Assembly (NCBI GenBank): GCA_027923505.1 | Contig: BROI01000007.1 | Coordinates: 124,001-188,000 of the forward strand | Reading direction: 5' to 3' | DNA length: 64,000 nt | DNA from: Mayamaea pseudoterrestris | Lineage: Eukaryota; Bacillariophyta; Bacillariophyceae; Sellaphorales; Sellaphoraceae | Shown: one piece after another, positions 11,609 to 22,190 of the stretch | How the letters are laid out: every line of letters begins with the position of its first letter | How positions within the stretch are numbered: the stretch's first letter is position 1 | Position numbers and translations under genes: made by a program | Notes under the pieces: generated by a model | Seen by the model: the letters and a program-made list of their open reading frames with translations, nothing else | Databases searched by the model: none | What the model was told of the DNA's origin: nothing

Positions 11609-13855
11609 TTGGATGACCGCGCACAACATCAGGCGACACAACCTCACACATCAACACCCATGAGCTGCCGTGTTCGCCGTATCGACGAAGAAGGCGTTTC
11701 ATCGTCAGAAGATGACGATGAGGAAGACGCTTTTGCTGTGCTTTCCAAGAATAAAACGCAACGGCCGAAATTAGTCCATGCGAAGAACGAACATGGGTCT
11801 GACAACACCGAGCCGATTACCGGTAGCAATGCAGAAGCTCCTATCGTTGCCCCCATTAACAAGCGGCATCATGCATCGACTGGAAGCGATGCACGAAAAC
11901 AAAAGCTCGACGCCCTTGTTGAGGAATTGAGCTCCCAGACGCCAGCGACATTGACGAGACACCAAACTGGTGCCAAGATCAGCCACTCTCGCGGATCATT
12001 TGTTCAGCCTGGCGAAGAACACTTGACAACTAACGTTTTTGTCGGGAATCTCCCTCCTTCCGTTACGGAGGAAGAAGTCGGTTACTTGTTTGGTCAATTT
12101 GGTACGATACGTTCTTCTTTGTGCCTGGTGTAGGAGATGACAATGCATATAATTTGAAGTGACAGCGCTTGTGAGCATGCTTGCTCATGTTCATTTTTTC
12201 TGAGAGCAGGTGAACTATATTCTGTCAAAATTATGTATCCCCGGACAGCGGAGGAGAGGTCTCGGAACCGGCACTCTGGCTTTGTTTGCTTTTGCAACCG
12301 ACAGGACGCGCAGGATGCCATTGCCGCCTGCAACGACCGCGACGTGTTCGGCAAGGGGCATCGACTGCAGTTGAATTGGGGAAGACGAGTCGAGTTGCAC
12401 GGACGAAATCAAGCTGTAGCAAAGATCTCTGATGCTGTATGTACGTTGCATGATACAGCTTGGTCTGGGGCAAGTGGCAAATACGATCCAATGATTCATG
12501 GAGCAACGGCAATACACGTTCGGGCTCCTTCGAATCCCCAGCGCCTGCAATTAATATCATCGGTTGCCACGTTTGTTGCCAAAGATGGCTCTCAAATGGA
12601 GCTTAATTTATTGCAGCAGTATCATTCGAATATCGCGCCTGACTTTGATTTCTTGGTGAGTGCTACAACATCGCAGCTTCCTAGCTGTCGCGAAGATCAC
12701 ATATACTACAAGTGGCGGGTCTATTCTTTTGCGCAAGGCGACAGTTGGCATGTTTGGAAAACGACTCCCTTTCAGCTAGTCCATGGTGGCTGCTACTGGA
12801 TACCACCGTCAGTAGATTTGGCAGCTGCACGACGGGAACAAGAGGCGCAACGAGTACAGCAGGAAGAGATGGAGAGGCAAAAGAGGGAGCGACGGATGCA
12901 AGGTCACCAGCAGAAGGTATTGATTGGGTGTCACACGGGAAATTATTATTTATTGAACCATTTGAATCGCGAAGACCTTCAAGACTTTCACCGTTTGACT
13001 CGTGTCGAGCTATGTGGGTCACGCGAATCTGTTGCTCAAGCCATGTCATTTTGTTTTGAAAAAAGTGGTGCAGCTGATCAAATTTCGACTCTGCTAAAGG
13101 TGCTACTGACTGAAACAACTGAAGGAGACGAGAATATGGATGCTGTAATTGCACGATTATACCTCCTTTCCGACATATTGTACAATTCACAACAGCCTGG
13201 CGTGAAGAATGCATTTCGCTACAGGGATGCTATTGAGCGCTTGGCCCCCGATGTCTTCGACTCACTTCATCGATTTGGTCAAGATCTCGGGCGAATGAAA
13301 CTTAACAAGCTAGCTAGAGTGGTACGGAACCTTCTATTGGCGTGGCAAGGATGGGACGTGTTCCATACTTCTTTTATTGACGAACTGCGTGCTCGATTCG
13401 ATGGAGGCGTGATTCTTGAGGGCTCAAGAGGTTTGAAAGACCAAGAAAGAATTGACAAGCCTTCTGCCCTATTAGAAGCGGAAGACAAGCAAGGGGACGG
13501 ACCGGTAGCGCCTGCAACCTTAATGGCGGTGGAACCTCCAGTCGTACGGATGGCTAGTCACAGCGACGTATTCGAAACTGTTGCACGAACAGATGAGAAT
13601 GTAGATGGCGAGCCATTTAACACTGATGTAGATGAAGAAGAAGAAGTCGTAAAACACTGTGTATCAAGTTTTCTGCCAATTCCCCCTACATGCGTTCTGT
13701 TGAATCAGCACGACGGTTTGAGGAGTGGCGAAGCAGGTTTACAGTCAGTTGCCGTGGATCGTAACAGCGAAGAAGATCTAGATGACGATGATGGCGAATC
13801 CATTGATGGAGAATCACTTAATGGTGACTCACTCGATGGGAAACCTTTTGATTGA
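11609..13855 (+). CDS. U2SURP: U2 snRNP-associated SURP protein (SR140/U2SURP)
   Basis: Exons 11609-12101 and 12210-13855 give 712 residues; the 108-nt intron splits the Gly of FGQFGELYSV. Domain order is that of SR140: acidic N-terminus, RRM (NVFVGNLPPSVTEEEVG...SGFVCF, about residues 138-225), SURP module (about 255-310, with the FVAKDG and YYKWRVYSF patterns) and a CTD-interaction-like CID (about 440-590, ending in ARVVRNLLLAWQGWDVF). The tail is acidic and ends in five short repeats of the type D/N-G-E/D-S-L. SR140 belongs to the 17S U2 snRNP and acts in branch-site recognition. A second in-frame ATG at 11660 is an equally possible start. Confidence 0.9.
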
Positions 13856-13903
13856 TGTCTTCTATCGTGTTTCTATAAAGTTTACGAGCTTTTTATCCAT
13901 ATG

Positions 13904-16210
13904 TTATATTAATTCGTTAGCAAATATTTTCAAGCCAAACACACCTCGAGGTTCAGTATCCAAATATTGCGCTGTCGTTATTCTCGGCGGAGTTGGCAGT
14001 GCAGACATGGCTCGCTCAAGCGTCTCGATGGACGCTTTCTGTGTCACTGCAACATGCTCTAGGAAAACTTTGGCATCATTATCGTCGTCACTGAGCACTT
14101 GGTTTATAACAAGGTTGCGTACCTTCAGTGGCATGTCCGGGTCTTCAAACGTAAGATCGTTCAGTAGTCGAATGCTCTCACGTGCAGATAATTCCGTGGC
14201 GACGGATACTATTACAAATTCCGTGAGCTGCGCATCGGCAAACATGTCTTCTAAATCATACATTTGGAGCTGGAAGGATAGCAGCTGGGACTTGGCGGCT
14301 GATGCCGCCGTTTCCATCTTTTCAGCGTTGCTGCCGCCAGTAATTAGCGACTTAACCAACCTATTTGATTTCACCTTCTCGGCAATCGCAAGTAAGCGAT
14401 CAATGAGTTCAGCGAGAAAGACCGGGGTCGAAAGCATACGCAGCGTATGTCCCGTTGGCGCTGTATCGAGGATGACCCTCGAAAACTTTCCCTTCTTGAC
14501 GAGGTTCACAATCTTAGCTAAAGCGACCACTTCATCAGTTCCAGCCGGCAATGTATCGAACACTTCCCCCAGATCTTTCAACGTTTTTTTAATACCACCA
14601 GTTCCTTCAGCAGTTTCGTCACTACCGATAAACTGATCGACAAGACTCTTAAACTGGCTGAGGGCCGAGGAAGGGTCAATCTCCATGGCGGACAGAGAGC
14701 CATCTGTCGCTGGCACTCCAATCAACGGAACACCTTGGAGCGTACCGCCATCTAAATTGACACCAAGTGCATCCCCGAGACTGTGAGCTGGGTCGGTACT
14801 AATAACGGCAACATCATGACCTTTTGCAGCCATAGAAACTGCAAGTGATGATGCAGACAGGGTTTTTCCAGTGCCGCCTTTACCACCGCAGATTACAATC
14901 CTTGGTTCCTTTGCATTATCATCTTTGTCCATGAGATGAGCAAAGGATGGATTCTCAATAAATACTTGAGTGCCGACATATGCCAGTGCAGGAACGCCGA
15001 CAAGCTCCACGTCAAAGAACGGCACCTTGGTCAGCGCAATAGGTTGCGGGCTACCATTGGCTTGAAATTCCTTGCTGGCGCTAACATCGTCAATGGCAAT
15101 TCGTAGCTTGTCAATCCATTTCGCTTGACCAGCCTTGCGACGCTTATAGTATGCATCCAATGCTTCGGGATTTTCCTCGGCGGCAGCATTTCCAATGCAC
15201 TGGTTAACGACAACGTCGCTGACTCGCACGTTCTGCGAGCTCAACTCGGCCACCAGTCGCTTGCTTTCCGCGACACCAAGTTTAGTTGGTATCGTCACCA
15301 CAACAAAGCTAGTCCGTGTTGGATCTTGTAGTTGTTTTCTCATGCCAGCCATTTTGTCTTTGAAGGCATCCAATCGCTTGGCGGCATCATCCACAGCCTT
15401 GGCGCGCTTATTTGCCTCGGCATTGCCTAGAAACGCTTGTAGCGTTGACGCCAAGCCAGAAAGCTTTAAGCGCAGTTTAATCAGCTTTCCCAAAAGTCCA
15501 TCCAGAAATTGCGGAAGTTGCAGCAAGCGCAAGGTGTGTCCAGTTGGCGCTGTATCAATGACGATCACGTCAAACAGTCCCTGCTTGGAATCCAATACAT
15601 CACTCAGTGCCACCAACTCGTCGAGACCCGGCGGTGGATTTTTTAAAAAGCCATTAAACTCGCGTAACCCCAAACTTTCCAGTAAATCCATGGGCACCCC
15701 AAGTGACTCGGCCAGTCGATCAATGTCAAAGGCTGCCAGAGACTCTCGAAATGAATCGAGTGCCGACGCGGCATCAATCTCCTGAGCATAGAGTCGCCCA
15801 TTGGTCAATGGATCCGTCATGAGCATTGGCTTGCCCTTGGCTTGACGCAAATCTTCGTCTAATGCATCTCCGAGTGAGTGGGCTGGATCCGTCGAAACTA
15901 CCAGCACTTTCAAGTCGAGTTCATTAGATGACGCTAATGTAATTGCCAGAGCAGATGCGCATGTGCTCTTTCCCGTTCCTCCTTTCCCTCCAACAAATAC
16001 TGTCTTGGTTGTCTTCGAGGCTGCAATCTCATCAATCAAGTGTTGCAATGATTGTAGGCGAGTCCGTTGCTTTCTGGTTTGATAGTGTGACGACGAGCGA
16101 GTAGAGAGATTGGATCTTGCCAATGGGATTGGATGCAGATGTACAAAAGCTGTAGCAATTTGGCTCCAGAAGAGAACCAAGACGGTGAAAGATAGTAGTA
16201 CTCTTATCAT
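13904..16210 (-). CDS. Tandem ArsA/GET3-family ATPase with plastid presequence
   Basis: 768 residues, single exon. The N-terminus is a signal peptide ending ATA|FVHLHP, a diatom plastid cleavage site, then a Ser/Arg-rich transit region. Two complete ArsA/GET3 ATPase units follow (about 65-390 and 425-768). Each has a deviant Walker A (GGKGGTGKST and GGKGGTGKTL), STDPAHSLGDAL and DTAPTGHTLR motifs. Plants carry plastid GET3B/GET3C as single units that dimerise; here two units are joined in one chain, as in bacterial ArsA. I see no GET3 zinc CxxC and no clear arsenite-binding Cys trio. The likely role is ATP-driven handling of tail-anchored or hydrophobic client proteins in the plastid. Arsenite transport is less likely. 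Confidence 0.88.
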   Translation of the reverse strand: MIRVLLSFTVLVLFWSQIATAFVHLHPIPLARSNLSTRSSSHYQTRKQRTRLQSLQHLIDEIAASKTTKTVFVGGKGGTGKSTCASALAITLASSNELDLKVLVVSTDPAHSLGDALDEDLRQAKGKPMLMTDPLTNGRLYAQEIDAASALDSFRESLAAFDIDRLAESLGVPMDLLESLGLREFNGFLKNPPPGLDELVALSDVLDSKQGLFDVIVIDTAPTGHTLRLLQLPQFLDGLLGKLIKLRLKLSGLASTLQAFLGNAEANKRAKAVDDAAKRLDAFKDKMAGMRKQLQDPTRTSFVVVTIPTKLGVAESKRLVAELSSQNVRVSDVVVNQCIGNAAAEENPEALDAYYKRRKAGQAKWIDKLRIAIDDVSASKEFQANGSPQPIALTKVPFFDVELVGVPALAYVGTQVFIENPSFAHLMDKDDNAKEPRIVICGGKGGTGKTLSASSLAVSMAAKGHDVAVISTDPAHSLGDALGVNLDGGTLQGVPLIGVPATDGSLSAMEIDPSSALSQFKSLVDQFIGSDETAEGTGGIKKTLKDLGEVFDTLPAGTDEVVALAKIVNLVKKGKFSRVILDTAPTGHTLRMLSTPVFLAELIDRLLAIAEKVKSNRLVKSLITGGSNAEKMETAASAAKSQLLSFQLQMYDLEDMFADAQLTEFVIVSVATELSARESIRLLNDLTFEDPDMPLKVRNLVINQVLSDDDNDAKVFLEHVAVTQKASIETLERAMSALPTPPRITTAQYLDTEPRGVFGLKIFANELI

Positions 16211-16474
16211 GGTGGTCGCATATGTAATTGCGTGGGATAAAATAATATATACAAGTAGTATAGAATGGAAGGATCCAAACGTGAGATGATGACCGTCGTG
16301 TTGTTGTTTCGTTGCGTGGAGGTGCGACTCTAGTAACGTCCTAGCGGTATTTGAGGATCTTCACGCGTCGCAACCAACCAAGCGACCAGATTCTGCACAT
16401 CAGATACCTTCCACCTTTCGGTATCAAAGGTTGTCGTCAGATTAACTACATCTCAATACACAAGTATTCTAAAT

Positions 16475-17496
16475 ATGGTCGTCTTTTCCTGTGACGGCTG
16501 CGCCGAAGTCTTGAAGAAAAATCAAGTCGATGCGCATGCCAGTCGATGTAGAAGGTGCCACTCCGTTTCGTGCGCCGACTGCCTCGTTTCATTTCCTGAT
16601 GGTACGTTTTGCGAATGATGATTAGGATTATATTGGTGACTTTGATGATGCTAATCTATTTCTCGAAGGGCGCTACGCCTTGGGAGTATATAAATGTTTT
16701 AATTAAACTCTGAGAGCAGTCGCTACAGAATTGGACTTGGCGATCAACATAATAAGTCGTCGTCTCACTCTTTTCGCCCAAAATCATTCCACGCGCACTC
16801 ACAGACGAGTATCGGGCACACACTTCATGCATGACAGAGGTTGAGCGATACGAAACCAAGGGACGCGTCAATAAACACACCAAAATTACCCCGCAGCAGC
16901 AATGGATGGACCTATTGTCCTCGAGCGTTCATTCTTGTCCACTGCATTTGAAGCAATACTTTCAAACCATGGCCTCCCTCGACAATGTGCCACGAAAGGA
17001 AAAACAGTTTCGGAACTTTGCGCAAAACTCACTGCACTTGAATGCACGAGAATCGGACAAGTTGCTGACGGAAATTTGGATGTACTTGATTAAGGTCAAG
17101 GAGCAGCAACGCGATGCCAAGCAGGCAATACAAGATAAGGAACATTTACTGAATGCTAAAACAAAGGAGACGGCAATTCAGAATGAAGATTTGGAGACAT
17201 TTACAAATAGCAATTTATCGGACGGGGATGCAACACTTGGCAGCATTTTGCCAGTAACTGATCAGCAGCATGCGTCCGGCATCCTTACATCCGAGACTGT
17301 CAAAAAGGCCATGAAGAGCGCATTGAAGGAGTCAAAAGACAATTCGCTGACACTCAAGAAACTACGAAAGACATTGAGAAAAAAGTTGGGACTGTCAAAG
17401 ACTGGAAAGGGACAGCTCAAGCGTTTGATCAAGGTGAACCTTTCCGCTAAAAAGTTTGTCGTTGAGGACGAAATTATTCGACTACAAGTCGCATAA
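16475..17496 (+). CDS. LYAR: LYAR-type zinc-finger nucleolar protein
   Basis: Exons 16475-16601 and 16805-17496 give 272 residues; the 203-nt intron splits the Asp codon after FPDG. Exon 1 plus the start of exon 2 form the LYAR zinc finger: CDGC...H...C, then CADC, and the hallmark HTSCMTEVERYE. The C-terminal 70 residues are Lys-rich (LKKLRKTLRKKLG...GQLKRLI) and resemble the winged-helix-like end of LYAR. The family works in the nucleolus in pre-rRNA processing and ribosome biogenesis. It is head to head with the ArsA/GET3 gene (264 bp) and converges on the NIP30-like gene. Confidence 0.88.
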
Positions 17497-17591
17497 CTTA
17501 AATTCATGTTTAATTGCTGTACAACAAGCTGCGCGCTTGCGCTTGAAGAGCTTGCTTGTGTCCGACTTCACCCTTACAGTAGCTCGGGTGG

Positions 17592-18335
17592 TTACACATT
17601 GCTGCTTGCACTGTCGTCAGACTCGTATCCAGAAAGCAGCCCACCCAATCCAAAGGGTGTAAGCTCGCACTGCTGTGTTACAGCAGACGATGGCGCCACA
17701 AATTTCACTGCTTTCTGCTCGTCACTTTCGTCAATCTTTCGTTTCCTTCGAATTATTGTCGGCACGAGTTTGGAAGTTGCCTGATTTGTGGTGGGTAGTG
17801 GCGGTTGGTACACTACTCGCGCAGCACCTTCGTTTTTCATTTCGTTTGCCAGCAAGTTGTTGCTTTCTTCTTGTTTCATTTTAGCTGCATGAAAGGCGGC
17901 CAATTCTAGATCCGTCGCTTTTTGCTTGAGCGCTTCTTGTCGATCTTTTTCTCGTTGGAGTTCCATCAAGTAGGCTGCATCATCTTCGTCAAGTGCAAGA
18001 GTTCCACGCATCATGGCTCGCTGGCTCTCTTCGCGGTCTTCGTCCTCTTCTTTGTTGCTTCGTAGCTGGTCAAAGAGTGGTTGCTGACGTTCCTTGACTG
18101 CAGAATCACCTTTGGTGCCTTCAATGGCTGTTTCCTGAAAGTCCCCGGCATCATTCTGCGTTTGTATTGATTTGGACACAAATAACAAACTCATTCCTTC
18201 ATCGGTTGTTTGGTGGAGGTGTAGATTGAACGAGAGTACAGTAGTGCGCGCTGCGTCGGCTTGGTGTAACCTGCTTGGAAAGTGGATGCGAAACTCCTCG
18301 CGCTGATGACTCGTGGTCGGACACGACAACGACAT
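17592..18335 (-). CDS. FAM192A/NIP30 (PSME3IP1-like) protein
   Basis: 247 residues, single exon. The middle third matches the NIP30 domain: FVS near the start, then PLFDQLRSNKEE, RGTLALDEDDAAYL and a long charged helix rich in Gln, Lys and Glu. The C-terminus has a basic RRKRKID patch and a glycine-rich, acidic tail. Animal PIP30 binds the PA28-gamma proteasome activator in the nucleus; whether diatoms have the same partner is not visible here. The first 47 residues match nothing I know. Translation could instead begin at the in-frame ATG at 18194, which places FVS near the start as in the animal proteins. Confidence 0.72.
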   Translation of the reverse strand: MSLSCPTTSHQREEFRIHFPSRLHQADAARTTVLSFNLHLHQTTDEGMSLLFVSKSIQTQNDAGDFQETAIEGTKGDSAVKERQQPLFDQLRSNKEEDEDREESQRAMMRGTLALDEDDAAYLMELQREKDRQEALKQKATDLELAAFHAAKMKQEESNNLLANEMKNEGAARVVYQPPLPTTNQATSKLVPTIIRRKRKIDESDEQKAVKFVAPSSAVTQQCELTPFGLGGLLSGYESDDSASSNV

Positions 18336-18566
18336 CGTTGCCTAATCCCTTTTTGTTCGTGATTTCCAGCTATCTCTACTTGAAAGATACGGAGAGCATG
18401 CACTAAATGTATATACAATTCTATCAACCGTTCATCGAGCGCATTTAGGGTATTTTGGCTGTGCATCTATCGAATGCTTCAACGTGGCCGCAGCCAATAG
18501 CTGCGTGTCCGCTGTTGCATTGTTTCCGTCGTCATTCCCAAATGATGGGTTGACGCAACTAAAACA

Positions 18567-20159
18567 TTACGATCTATATCTGAACATCGGAAGGCTCCAG
18601 TGTCGTCCACGCTCATCTACGGCAAATAAAAGAGGCGACCCTTGAGTCAGATCAACGTTGTTTTGCAAATGAAGCAAGCGGCAACTAACGAAAGATCTCT
18701 TGCTTACCATGAATATGAGCGTGTCTCCGAATAATATGTCATTGGACATATGTATCTGGTCTGGGCGAAATTGGTCAAATGCACCATCGCCAAGCAAGGA
18801 GTGCACCGTCATCCCAAGCGCGCAAGAACCTGCGATGTTGTCATGCAACGAAGCAGCTCGCATCTTCCATAATGGCTCACGTCGACTCAAGCAAAACATA
18901 CATTCAAGATCACCTTCGTCCCACTGCTGCACAACTGCCGTAACTACTTGCTCCACCACTCGAACAATGAACGGGTGGCCGGGTGCGGCGGCAATAAAAC
19001 CATTCCAGAGGCAGTGGTCACGACTACCATCGTTCGAGTCATCCCGCGCCGCCACAAAGCCAGTATTCGCAGACAAGAGTGTATCTAAATTCGTTTCAAG
19101 CAAGGTGTCAATGTTAGCGTATACTCCGCCATCTTTGAGCAGCACCAGCAGTCGAAACAAGTCAGATTGTTCTTGCTGCTGCATAGCCAGTTTATCGTAT
19201 GCATGTAGAACCATCGACGAATAGTGTCGCTGGACATATTCTCTAGCCATGACTGTTGTATAAAACCGATAATCCCACCCAGCGGCCCTCCAGGCGTTTT
19301 GAAAGCGATGAAGCTCTGGACGTTGCCAAGCAAAAATGGGCTCGTGAAACTCTTGATGGATAATGCGAGGAATTAAGCGTGTCGCAGTTATCTGCTTTGT
19401 TTGTACCTGTAGCTTTACCCACTCCTTGTCTTTCTTCCTTGTGATAGCAGCCGCATCGCAAAGCAATTGTGTATAGCAGGCAGGACAAACGCTGCTGCAA
19501 GCCTGGAGTGAGCCCCATCGACTAGATGATAGACAACGCTGGCAGATCCATCCTGGCCGACATGCATTTTTAGCAAGCGTAGAATGGAACAGTGATACTT
19601 TTGATTCTTCAGTTGGTGCAACAGAGTCAATGTTAACTACAGTATTTCGAATCATTGGTTGTGTGTGTATTTCGTCCGTAGTAATGTCAAACGTAGCCGC
19701 TTGAGCCCGTCCACTCTGATGCCTCGCCAGCAATTCCTCTAAGAAGCGACTATAGCCTGGTATTTTGTGTCGTCTTGTACGTTCCGTGACAAGTGGATAT
19801 GTGATGAATTCAGGTCGCGGTCGACGTTTTGCTTCCAATCGATTCAGTACGCTGTCCGCAAAACGACCGACCAATCCGCCATTGATAGAGTATCCATTTC
19901 CAAAGAGGAGAGTTTTCACTGGCAGCAGGGCAACTTTAAATAGCATTATTACCAAGAGAATGAATGTAAGTACTCTTTGTTGCGTAAATTTCTTGTTGGG
20001 CATCAAGTGACCGAGGTTCCATTTTCTTGAATCCTTGCTTCTGCTACCTTGATGCTCTGCCGCGCGATTTAAGGAGAGAGAATGTTCAGCGAGCCGACTT
20101 TTGGCCACAGATGGAGAACCGAGACGTCTTCGGCGCACTACATCCTCATGGATTTGCAT
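18567..20159 (-). CDS. Type II membrane glycosyltransferase, GT32 (OCH1-like) family
   Basis: 530 residues, single exon. A short basic cytosolic tail and one transmembrane helix (about residues 62-87, VLTFILLVIMLFKVALLPVK) give a type II Golgi topology. A Cys-rich stem region follows near 200-240. The catalytic part (about 268-470) has the GT32 landmarks IPRIIHQEF, RFYTT, QQEQSDLFRLLVLLKDGGVY and NGFIAAAPGHPF. The metal-binding DXD is written N-I-D in GGVYANIDTLLE, where most relatives have an Asp first. Likely substrates are GDP-mannose or UDP-Gal/GlcNAc in glycan elongation; the sequence does not decide which. Confidence 0.85.
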   Translation of the reverse strand: MQIHEDVVRRRRLGSPSVAKSRLAEHSLSLNRAAEHQGSRSKDSRKWNLGHLMPNKKFTQQRVLTFILLVIMLFKVALLPVKTLLFGNGYSINGGLVGRFADSVLNRLEAKRRPRPEFITYPLVTERTRRHKIPGYSRFLEELLARHQSGRAQAATFDITTDEIHTQPMIRNTVVNIDSVAPTEESKVSLFHSTLAKNACRPGWICQRCLSSSRWGSLQACSSVCPACYTQLLCDAAAITRKKDKEWVKLQVQTKQITATRLIPRIIHQEFHEPIFAWQRPELHRFQNAWRAAGWDYRFYTTVMAREYVQRHYSSMVLHAYDKLAMQQQEQSDLFRLLVLLKDGGVYANIDTLLETNLDTLLSANTGFVAARDDSNDGSRDHCLWNGFIAAAPGHPFIVRVVEQVVTAVVQQWDEGDLECMFCLSRREPLWKMRAASLHDNIAGSCALGMTVHSLLGDGAFDQFRPDQIHMSNDILFGDTLIFMVSKRSFVSCRLLHLQNNVDLTQGSPLLFAVDERGRHWSLPMFRYRS

Positions 20160-20482
20160 GAAACCTGATCAGAGCAATGCAGTCTCCTTTTGAAGCAGTA
20201 GATGTTGCCATGGTCGACGATCGACGACAATCGAGAGATGGTCGTTGTCTCTCCGGGACTCAACCGACCGCGTCACATCGACGTTTTGCGATGCCTGGCG
20301 ATCACACGCGCGTTCCAATCGTCGCCGCCACTTTCGGCAAGCCTCGCGTCACTGTTGCATCACAATCGCATCACAGAGAAGCTCCGTGACGAGAGCACGA
20401 CGTATTCACTTCTGCTTGGGTCAAACAATCTCACAATTTGGTTCTTGTCCAGTTGAGCCATTTGACATTGAAAAGCAACGAC
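20160..20482. promoter_or_regulatory. Divergent intergenic region between GT32 and bZIP genes
   Basis: 323 bp separate the two divergent start codons, so both promoters must lie here or inside 5' UTRs. Three short open stretches on the plus strand overlap one another and have no recognisable content. I see no convincing core promoter motif. Confidence 0.45.
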
Positions 20483-21557
20483 ATGTCTGATATCCCAGTT
20501 GCTGCCGAGACGGCAGCTGCCAACATCGACACCTCTGAAGCTCCGGAAGCTGTCATGGAACCAGTGGTAATGGACCCTGTAGACGTTCTTCCTCTTCCGC
20601 TGAACGAGCCTGACGTCAAACAACTAGTAGAAGAATCCAATGACGGCAATGACAATTTAATGATGGAAGATGTTTCCGGAGACGACCGAGAGGAAGAGTC
20701 GGAAGGAACAGAAACAAAGGTTCCTTCACGCGCCCGTGAAGTGCGGTTGGATCAGAACCGCAAGGTCAGTGTGGGTTACTCGTTAACGCAAAACATACCT
20801 TTTGAGTCTATGCAAAGCGTTCATGATGCAATTCTCACTCACTGTCAATTGTTTGCATTAACGAAAACTACAGGCGGCCCGCGAATCTCGTCGAAGGAAA
20901 AAGGTCATGATTGAGGAGCTTCAACGATCTGTCATTTTCTTTAGCAGGGCCAATTCAACACTCAAGCTGCAGAATGATGAAATCACGCGTTTGCTTTTGC
21001 ATGCTCAAAGTATCATTTCACAGCAACTGAATGATGACGCCAAGGCGGAAGAAGCAGCTAAGGAAGGTGGTGGTGGGGATGGAACGACGGCAGCTCAGAA
21101 CGCGGCCTTGGCGTCGAACAAAAATTCCAACGTTCCAGTCTTCACGTCACTTCCACCCATGCAGCCGGGCGCAACCATGCAGGCCATGTCCAATTTTCAG
21201 CAGGCTGCATCTATGGCCATGCAGCAGGCCATGCAAGGACTTCAATCTATTCCTGGCATAAACATGACCCAGCTCACGGCTGCGCCTGCAGGAAGCAGCG
21301 CTCAGCAAGCCTATACAGACACGATGACGGCGCTGGCCATGCAGCAAGCCGTTATAGCGGCGGCCGGAACGCAGCACGCCTTTAACATGCAGCAACAGCA
21401 GCAGCAGCAGCAGTCTGGTTTTCCTCAGGCTCCATTTGCTGTCAATCCGTTCATGTGGACAGGCATTCCTCAGCAACTTATGCCAGCATTTAACGGAGGA
21501 GACAGCAATGAGGGTGGCGGACAAGATGCGGTTCAAGGAGAGGCCAAACAGGGATGA
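20483..21557 (+). CDS. bZIP transcription factor
   Basis: Exons 20483-20764 and 20874-21557 give 321 residues. The 109-nt intron falls inside the basic region and its removal yields NRKAARESRRRKK, the N-x7-R DNA-contact motif. A leucine zipper follows (LQRSVIFFSRANSTLKLQN, then L residues at heptad spacing to about residue 145). The N-terminal 90 residues are acidic (SGDDREEESEG) and could activate transcription. The C-terminal half is Met/Gln/Ala-rich with an eight-Gln run encoded near 21391-21414. The target genes are not predictable. The intron position keeps the basic region split between exons, so only correctly spliced transcripts can bind DNA. Confidence 0.93.
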
Positions 21558-22190
21558 GTAAACAGGGAACTGCAAATTTATGGTATGCTTTTATGTTTCC
21601 GTGGTACAGGTAGGATGCACTGGGCTTGCTGTCGTGCCCATTATTTGCATGAAAGCTGTGGCTCCTTATAATAATTAATAGTAATCGTGTGGTTAATTTA
21701 ACAGCGTTGGTATAGCCACGCTGTTCTATTTCATATGATATGATACATATACGGGTAGGGGTACACTATGATAATGATGTGCTTGTCAGTTTGGTCAAGC
21801 GATGACGGTATAATACGGTACATAGCTAAAATTGGCTACCGTAGTCACAACTGATACTTTCGTTTTCATTCAGTAGGTACGACTAAAATATCCTGCTTCA
21901 CTGTCACGCTGTGCGACATTACGACGAGCAGCTGCACGACGAGATCTCATCGTCCTCCACCTCACAACGATGGTCTTGTATCTATTGAAAGTTGCCAGCG
22001 CAAGGTATGATAATGCCAAAATGCTCTATTAATACAAATAATGACTCTCGTGAGCTCCGGGACTTTTTGGCTTTGTCGTGTGATCAATCTGCCATTTTTT
22101 CACTTTCCGACCGGGCCGGCACGTTAAACCTTTCCATCGTCCTAATTGCCTGCTGCTCATAAATAATTTTGCTATTTACAGCGTCGGAGA
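21558..22190. other. Intergenic region between bZIP and the TrmB-like gene
   Basis: 633 AT-rich bases holding the bZIP 3' end and the promoter of the next gene. It has one clear hairpin at 21700-21725 and no supported coding region. Confidence 0.4.
21700..21725. repeat. Perfect 8-bp inverted repeat (hairpin) downstream of bZIP
   Basis: AACAGCGT at 21700-21707 pairs with ACGCTGTT at 21718-21725 across a 10-base loop. It lies about 145 bp past the bZIP stop, so it could be part of the 3' UTR. No function is evident. Confidence 0.5.
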
